From the NCBI RefSeq assembly GCF_018812025.1, contig NC_063066.1, positions 11,145,382 through 11,209,381 on the forward strand: a stretch of 64,000 nucleotides of DNA, read 5' to 3'. The stretch's first letter is position 1, and every line of letters begins with the position of its first letter. This DNA comes from Megalobrama amblycephala (Eukaryota; Chordata; Actinopteri; Cypriniformes; Xenocyprididae). The position numbers were made by a program, and so were the translations under genes. The notes beneath the pieces are model-generated. The model searched no databases. It saw nothing but the letters and a program-made list of their open reading frames with translations, and was not told the origin of the DNA. Shown here one piece after another: positions 58,590-64,000 of the stretch.

Positions 58590-60062
58590 ATGTCTGAGGG
58601 CAAAGGTTTTAGGAAGTGTGCGGATCCTTGTCCGAGGTTTCTGACCCCGGAGGATCCTCATACCCTATGTGTGTTATGTCTGGGAGAAGAGCACGCACGG
58701 TCGGCGTTTGAGAACACTGGCTGTGAGCTGTGTGAGCGTTTTCCCATGAGAACGCTCCATTCCCGCCTGACGTTCTTCTCGAGGGGAGAGACGTCTACAC
58801 CTGTGCCCGGTGGATCTGGTCCTGCTCGTGCTGAGGCCGAGCGGCGGCTGCATTCATGGGGGTCACAGGTGGAGCTCGCCGCTAAGTTTGAGAGAGGTGT
58901 CACGGTCTCTCAACCTCAAGCGGTGGCTGGCGGGGATGAGCTGCTGGATGATGATGATGCCATCTCCTTGACATCATCGGATCCAGGAGCGAGTGCTCTT
59001 CTGGCTGAGAGCCCCCGAGAGCAGGAGATGGCGTTGGAAGAGGGAGAAGTGACTGAGGTTGCTTCTTTCCCTTCCAAGCCTCCCTGTCCAGCATATGTGG
59101 AATTATTGGAGGTTGTGGAACGCGCTGCAGGCAGGCTGCAGCTGCCGTGGCAGCGCGTCAGGAAAGAGCCCGTTCGTGGCAGATTGGACGAACGTTTTCT
59201 ATCTGACCACAACCCTATAATTCCTGCAAGCCTTCCATTCCTTCCCGACCTACATGTTGAGGTGGGGAAGGCATGGAAGAACCCATACTCGGCCAGGATT
59301 CATTTGCATCAGCGGGGGAATTTCGCTGATGTGGAGGAATTGGGCCAGCATGGGTATGTGTCGATGCCTCCCATTGACGAGACGTTTGCTAACTATCTCG
59401 TCACGGGTAGCGCGCCGACACTGAAGGCTCCGGTTCTGCCGTCTAAACCCCTTAAGATGACATCTCGTTTGAACGGCAGAGCATATGCTGCTGCGGGCCA
59501 GGCTGGTGCTGCTTTGCACACAATGGCGGTGTTGCAAGCGTACCAGGCTGACCTGCTGAAGGACCTGGATCAGGGGCAGGGTTTGTCCCCTGATGCGGTG
59601 GCTGAGCTGCGCCAAACCACGGATTTGGCTCTCCGTGCCACTAAGCAAACGGCCGCCTCGATTGGAAGATCAATGGCGGCTATGGTGGCTACGGAGAGGC
59701 ACCTTTGGTTGACCATGGCGGACATCGGGGAGAAAGAGAAGGGCTCTCTCCTCGATGCCCCGGTCTCGCCATCTGAACTTTTCGGCGGTTCCGTTGAGAC
59801 GGTCGTTGGAAAGTTTAGGGAGGCGAGGGCGCGCTCAGCAGCGTTTAAGAGTTTCATACCGCTCAGGTCCGATTCTGGGCCCAGACAACCGGGAGGCTCT
59901 GGTCCGCCTCGAGCCGGGGCTCAGAGGCAGGGTCAGAGATCCAGCGTCGCCGCTCGAGCACCTCCTCCACCTCGGAGTAAGTCTCAGAAGCGGCGGGATG
60001 CGAAGAAAAGGAGGGGTGATCTGAGGGAGGTGATCGATCGGCGGCGTAATCAACGCCGCTGA
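58590..60062 (+). CDS. DIRS gag-like protein, 490 aa, intact
   Basis: The likely role is the nucleic-acid-binding structural protein of the element. The ATG lies about 80 bp after the ITR promoter in a fair Kozak context (AACTATGT). The N-terminus has a Cys/His cluster: C10, C14, C27, C30, H35, C45 and C48, with DPHTLCVLCLGEEHA and CELCERFPMRTL. This is the pattern I know from fish DIRS ORF1 proteins. An acidic stretch (DDDDAISLTSS, near residue 120) and a proline-rich linker follow. A conserved middle region covers about residues 190-400, and the last 60 residues are strongly basic (RSKSQKRRDAKKRRGD). No stop or frame shift. Neighbouring minus-strand frames are shadows. No enzyme motif is present. 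Confidence 0.85.
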   Translation: MSEGKGFRKCADPCPRFLTPEDPHTLCVLCLGEEHARSAFENTGCELCERFPMRTLHSRLTFFSRGETSTPVPGGSGPARAEAERRLHSWGSQVELAAKFERGVTVSQPQAVAGGDELLDDDDAISLTSSDPGASALLAESPREQEMALEEGEVTEVASFPSKPPCPAYVELLEVVERAAGRLQLPWQRVRKEPVRGRLDERFLSDHNPIIPASLPFLPDLHVEVGKAWKNPYSARIHLHQRGNFADVEELGQHGYVSMPPIDETFANYLVTGSAPTLKAPVLPSKPLKMTSRLNGRAYAAAGQAGAALHTMAVLQAYQADLLKDLDQGQGLSPDAVAELRQTTDLALRATKQTAASIGRSMAAMVATERHLWLTMADIGEKEKGSLLDAPVSPSELFGGSVETVVGKFREARARSAAFKSFIPLRSDSGPRQPGGSGPPRAGAQRQGQRSSVAARAPPPPRSKSQKRRDAKKRRGDLREVIDRRRNQRR

Positions 60063-63000
60063 TTGCTCTCCTCTCTGGGCGAGGGAGGGTTTGGTACTTT
60101 CCTTCGCCCCTTTTCTTCGTCCTCCCGGGATATGTTTTTAATTCTAATCTGTGCACGTTCAGGATAACACCTTTGAACAGTCAGGCCGGTGGCCGGCCCA
60201 TGATGAAACTTTTTCTGAAGGCCCGCCTTCTGGCTTGATAGTGAAAAGGTTCGTAGGCTTATGGAACCGGGGATATCATTCTTCTACTATGAAAGAACGT
60301 GGAAGGAATCTCTGGTCTTCGAGCCGCGGGAAGGTAAGACAAGGTCTGATTTAATCGCTTAAATGTTCGACCTTGTTTTTATTCCTGTATTGTTTCCTGA
60401 ATGTGTAACAGTAAACATGTAATAGGGGTTTTTTGGGCAAAAAAAAAACAAAAAAACTGGAGTGTTGAGACTGACTGAGCGAGCCACAGAATGGCTGCTG
60501 TTCAGTTTTTCTCTCTGTATGTTCTGCCATTCGACTGTTGTCAGTATAGTTTGAGCTGGCGCTCATCACTTCAGTTTATGCGTTTGTGGCGATCCTAACT
60601 GGCCGCCCAGCGCGATGGCTGTGATCTTTGCTGTATTTCTTATCTGAAATTTCGAGGTAGAGATCAGGCTTATTATAGCGCCTGTTATTTTGAATAGGCC
60701 TGTATGTTTTGGCCAGGCTAGAACTAAGTGTATGTATGGTGTATGTATAAATAATTCCCATATGTATTTTAGTTTTGGCCTTCTCCTGAGGGAGTGGCTG
60801 AATTTTTTGCCCAGATTATCCCATTGCTTATGTAGGTGCAACGATGAGTGTAACAGCTAGGTTTTAGACTGCTTTGTTAGAGACCTGATGCTGTTTCTCA
60901 GGTGGTAGGCCCTTATCTTTGCGTAGATAAGTTTATGCTATTAATGTTGCTAGGCCCCACTCTCTAGAACATTCATGCTGAGAGGAAAAAATATTTTCTT
61001 CCGAGCCACTTGATATGTTCAAGTTTGAGTTGACTATGCCAGCGTTTTAGTTCTGTCCTCTAAGGCTTGGAACAGATTTGAGAATCTGTAGCAATGATTT
61101 AATTTTTTCTCTCTGTCAATTTGCATGTATTTCAAAGTTTCTTTGAGTTCTAGACGTTTGCCCTACATTTGGTATGTGAGCTTGATATGCTGCCACAGGT
61201 TGGCACCCGCTTATGATAGTAGGCCTTCTTAAAAGCAGCCTCTATGTAAGTGTTTGGTGAATCCTTTCCCCAGTGTTACTGAGTGCATCACCTGTTGGAT
61301 TGCATACTCAGGGTAGCTAGATCACTTTTTGAGAAAAGTTAGTATCTGTCAGCTCCCTTTTCAGTTATCTGTTTATCAGCTATATTGCATATAACGGTGA
61401 TTGTAGGCTAGACTGTTCAGCCTCCTTCTAGTTAGCAATAGTTTTATACTGCTGTGTAATAGATTTCAGTCTGCTCACATACTGTTTTTGGTCTTTACAC
61501 TGCTTCAGGCCCTGCAGCATGTTGTTTGAGGTAGCAGGCTCAACTAGCCTCCCTTAAGCCATGTTGGTTGTGTATGGTTCCCTTTAGTCACAAAACTTAG
61601 GGTACTTTGCCTGTTTGGAAAGTGTAGCCTAGCACAGGTAGCAGTTAGCTTCCCATAGTTTATTGGGTTAGAGCTGGTTCCCTGTAGCTTGGTTCCCTGG
61701 AAATTCACGAACTGAAGCCACGTGTCATTGAATCGGCAGGCCCCTTCAGGCCTCCTTTTTAGTTTACGTGTTGGCACAGATTGTGTTTTTCTGTGCGGCT
61801 CTGGATGAGATGTCAGTAGTGAAACCTTACTGACTGTTTGGTTTAACCTATTGTTGCCTCTGAGTCGATGATTCTAGTTGAGCTAAGAGCCACCTAGCAC
61901 TTAGGTTGGATCTTTGTGCTCCTGGAAACGGCCACGAGACTTACGCCGTGTGTCCTGAAGGATGCTAAGCCTGCGGGCCGCCTTTATTGGACATACTGGT
62001 GTTTGTTTTGGGTGTATTTCTCCCTGAGAACTAGTCATATACACTTTCGCTGGCCAGGGGCCCAAGTGGTAGATTCAACCCCCTCTTTTGCGGGTTGTTT
62101 ACCTGGCTTGGGACCTAAACACTACCACGAGCTGATGCCACGTGTTTGTTGAGGTTATAGGCCTTCCAGGCCTTCCTAATATGTGTTGGCGTACGCTGTA
62201 CTCCTCTTGTTTATTGAGTAAAAAGTGTTTTTTACTGAGTACACTGCTTGTCGGATTGTGTTGGGTGGATTATTAAGGAGCACTGTGCAGCTTCCCCATG
62301 GCTGCCATGGAAGTTATCTGTCTCTGTACGTTAGACAGGTGTTCAGAAAGGCGTTTTACTGAAACGGGTCGTTTCTGGAGTGTACTTCTGTTGTCATGTT
62401 GTAAGTCCCTCTCGGGCCTCCATGATTATGTGCTCTTGGCATAGTCTACCTGTTAGGTGAGCTCTGCGCTTCCCCCTTGGGGTTGGGTTTGGTAATAGTG
62501 CTTAGCTCCCTAAGCTGGTTATGATGGTTAGGCCTTCATCAGGCCCCATCTTAAGAATCAGCCCTAGGCTGGTTTGTGCTCCCCTTTCAGGGTTTTCTGC
62601 GCACAGCCTCCTCAGTGCGTTAATTAAGCACTGGGTAGATCCTAGGTGAGCGGATTATCTCCCCTCGATATGAGGGTTCATAGCATTCAGCTGAGTTCTG
62701 CTCTCCAGGATGCCCGTCTCTACGCGTGGGTCTGAGCTGGTTTCTGCCTTTCTGCAGTCACTCTTACCTATTTTCTTCTTCAAGAATGCTTTCTAGAGGC
62801 TCTGTATTCAGACAGGGTTGGCCTGGACTAAGTCTGTTCCCTTAGAGGACCAGGTCGGCCTCCCTGGTGGCAATGAGGGTGACCCCGTTCCCCTCAAGAG
62901 TGGCTGGCCGAGGTTCCCTTTGGTTCCTTGGCCACATTCCCTTAAAGGGACCACTTTTCCTTCGGGAAAGTGGGTCCCGGACGCCTTAGCGATTTCTTTA

Positions 63001-63199
63001 GGCTCTATTTGTTGAAAGAGAAAGGTAGTAGCCTTTTGGAAGTTCAGCTTGGGCTGTTGGCCAAAGGGAATGCTGTCACTGACAGCCTGGTGTGACCCGA
63101 GGGGGAGTTGCTGGGCAGTTTGAGAACTGCCTTGAGGTCTTTGCCTCAGCCATATTTTTTGGCAGGCACTCTCCTTAATCATGGCGGCGTTGGTATATC
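60063..63199 (+). other. DIRS non-coding interior replacing pol
   Basis: About 3.1 kb without a frame that resembles recombinase, RT, RNase H or methyltransferase on either strand. It contains diverged tandem units: GAACTGAAGCCACGTGTCAT with AGGCCCCTTCAGGCCTCC at 61707-61760, and GAGCTGATGCCACGTGTTTG with AGGCCTTCCAGGCCTTCC at 62130-62180. Weaker AGGCCT-type echoes lie near 62410 and 62530. The end (62800-63190) is GC-rich and leads into AATCATGGCGGCGTTGG just before the ICR. Confidence 0.6.
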
Positions 63200-63306
63200 G
63201 TTCCCCAAAGCGTGGCAACGCAGAGTTGAGTTCCCTTCGAAAGGGAACGTCTCAGGTTACTCATGTAACCATGGTTCCCTGAGAACAGGGAACGAGACTC
63301 TGCGTT
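63200..63306 (+). repeat. DIRS internal complementary region
   Basis: 63200-63248 is the exact complement of the left tip (58334-58382). 63246-63306 is the exact complement of the right tip (63505-63565). The two overlap by AAC, the complement of the GTT at each tip. In the DIRS model this region templates completion of the ends and circle formation. Confidence 0.92.
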
Positions 63307-63358
63307 CCTTTGCCATGCTTCAGGCGGCCTGCTGGGCAGTCCCTTCAAGACGATGGAT

Positions 63359-63512
63359 AATGACTGCTCCCGCGGGCGCGCTTTTATACATCCAGGTCGC
63401 GCCCCTATGACGTCATAGGCTGTCGCCGGCCAATGAGCATTGGCGTTGTTGGATAGTTGGTTTTTCAGACACCCAGTCACGTGTGACGTTCCCCAAAGCG
63501 TGGCAACGCAGA
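63359..63512 (-). repeat. DIRS right inverted terminal repeat
   Basis: Complement of 58358-58511 with a single mismatch. Weaker matching continues inward to about 63334. It holds a TATA box and CRE pointing into the element. Confidence 0.9.
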
Positions 63513-63565
63513 GTCTCGTTCCCTGTTCTCAGGGAACCATGGTTACATGAGTAACCTGAGACGTT

Positions 63566-64000
63566 TTCATGCTTTCTGAAAGAAAAATATTCACTCTGAA
63601 TACTGAAGCCAACAAAGAGATAAAAAGCAATATGACTAACTTTACACCAGTGCTATTTAGAAAAGTTATTAATCGCATTAACAAGTTCACTGTTTGTTCA
63701 GTACAATACAGACTCATAGACCGCACCTTGGTAAATTTATTGTTATTATTAATCTGTATACAAAAAAGCCCTGGTCCATGTGGAGGAAGACAGGCAATTG
63801 GATCTAACAGGAAGTCTCTTATTTGCAGATCACTGTGTCCTAACCTAATGTGTGTTACAAGTATATTACTGACGTGTGTATACAAAAACAAGGGCCAAGA
63901 GGAAACTGCACAATGGAGGGATGTGACAGGCGCCTCGCGCACTCTACATTTCTTCCTTTCTCAGTCTGTCTATCCAACTCCAGTCGCTCTCTCTGCCTCT
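63566..64000. other. upstream flank, no gene seen
   Basis: Sequence right of the DIRS element. The minus-strand frame crossing 63529-63942 starts outside and ends within DIRS tip sequence, and has no family resemblance. Confidence 0.5.

Larger units (their letters stand above)
58334..63565 (+). mobile_element. DIRS-type retrotransposon, gag-only non-autonomous form
   Basis: 5232 bp. DIRS elements use a tyrosine recombinase, have inverted terminal repeats and carry an internal complementary region (ICR). All structural marks are present. ITRs at 58358-58511 and 63359-63512 are inverted with one mismatch in 154 bp. Unique tips are 58334-58357 and 63513-63565. The ICR at 63200-63306 equals the complement of both tips joined head to head. 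Both tips carry the GTT trinucleotide, and no target duplication is seen, as expected for recombinase-mediated insertion. An intact gag-like frame follows the left ITR. The recombinase, RT/RNase H and methyltransferase frames are missing. The near-identical ITRs indicate a young insertion. Confidence 0.9.

Noticed and set aside
58658..60156. Minus-strand frames of 64-132 codons across the gag region
   Set aside because: Antisense shadows of the 490-codon gag frame in GC-rich sequence.
62808..63480. Frames near the DIRS right end (100-136 codons)
   Set aside because: They read through the GC-rich pre-ICR segment and the ITR, and part of one repeats the antisense of the left ITR; no protein family resemblance.

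Overview
The window is vertebrate nuclear DNA, most likely from a cyprinid fish (a relative of zebrafish, carp or goldfish). The evidence is a split vertebrate gene with GT-AG introns of 0.5 to 22 kb, dense microsatellites, and transposon families typical of cyprinid genomes: hAT, TTAA-target, Tc1, chromovirus Gypsy and DIRS. Species cannot be fixed by eye.

One host gene is recognisable. It is the 5' half of ablim3 (actin-binding LIM protein 3), on the minus strand. Seven coding exons were placed: 55399-55411 (start codon), 40002-40139, 18120-18303, 12533-12648, 9283-9409, 8636-8729 and 2827-2914. They join in phase with GT-AG splice sites throughout and encode the first 253 codons plus one base. 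This covers a short N-terminus and almost all of four consecutive LIM domains. The end of LIM4, the linker and the villin headpiece would lie left of base 1. A GC-rich segment with a perfect CRE palindrome (about 55590-55970) is the probable promoter.

The introns and the upstream flank are largely mobile DNA. From left to right the main items are: a hAT element with an 8-bp target duplication (957-2466); a TTAA-flanked MITE (3310-3631); a macro-repeat carrying tetranucleotide tracts (5323-6316); a three-level nest (6943-8540); a large palindromic MITE carrying a THAP-like exon fragment (10448-11660); a second hAT with an 8-bp duplication (14272-15472); a dead Tc1 copy (about 20050-21005); a nested TTAA MITE pair (22689-24133); a second copy of the 0.9-kb TTAA MITE (28996-29892); a PIF/Harbinger-like element (36167-37031); a Gypsy fossil inside two TTAA MITEs (40657-44911); a hAT-like element with a nested insertion and a 29-bp perfect hairpin (49571-51041); and composite repeats upstream of the promoter (56262-58036).

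The most notable element is a complete-ended DIRS-type tyrosine-recombinase retrotransposon at 58334-63565. Its inverted terminal repeats differ at one of 154 positions. It has an internal complementary region that exactly matches the complement of both element tips, and an open 490-codon gag-like frame. The recombinase, reverse transcriptase/RNase H and methyltransferase frames are absent, and about 3.1 kb of non-coding DNA occupies their place. It therefore looks like a gag-only, non-autonomous derivative. I found no tRNA, rRNA, CRISPR array or prokaryotic-type system.
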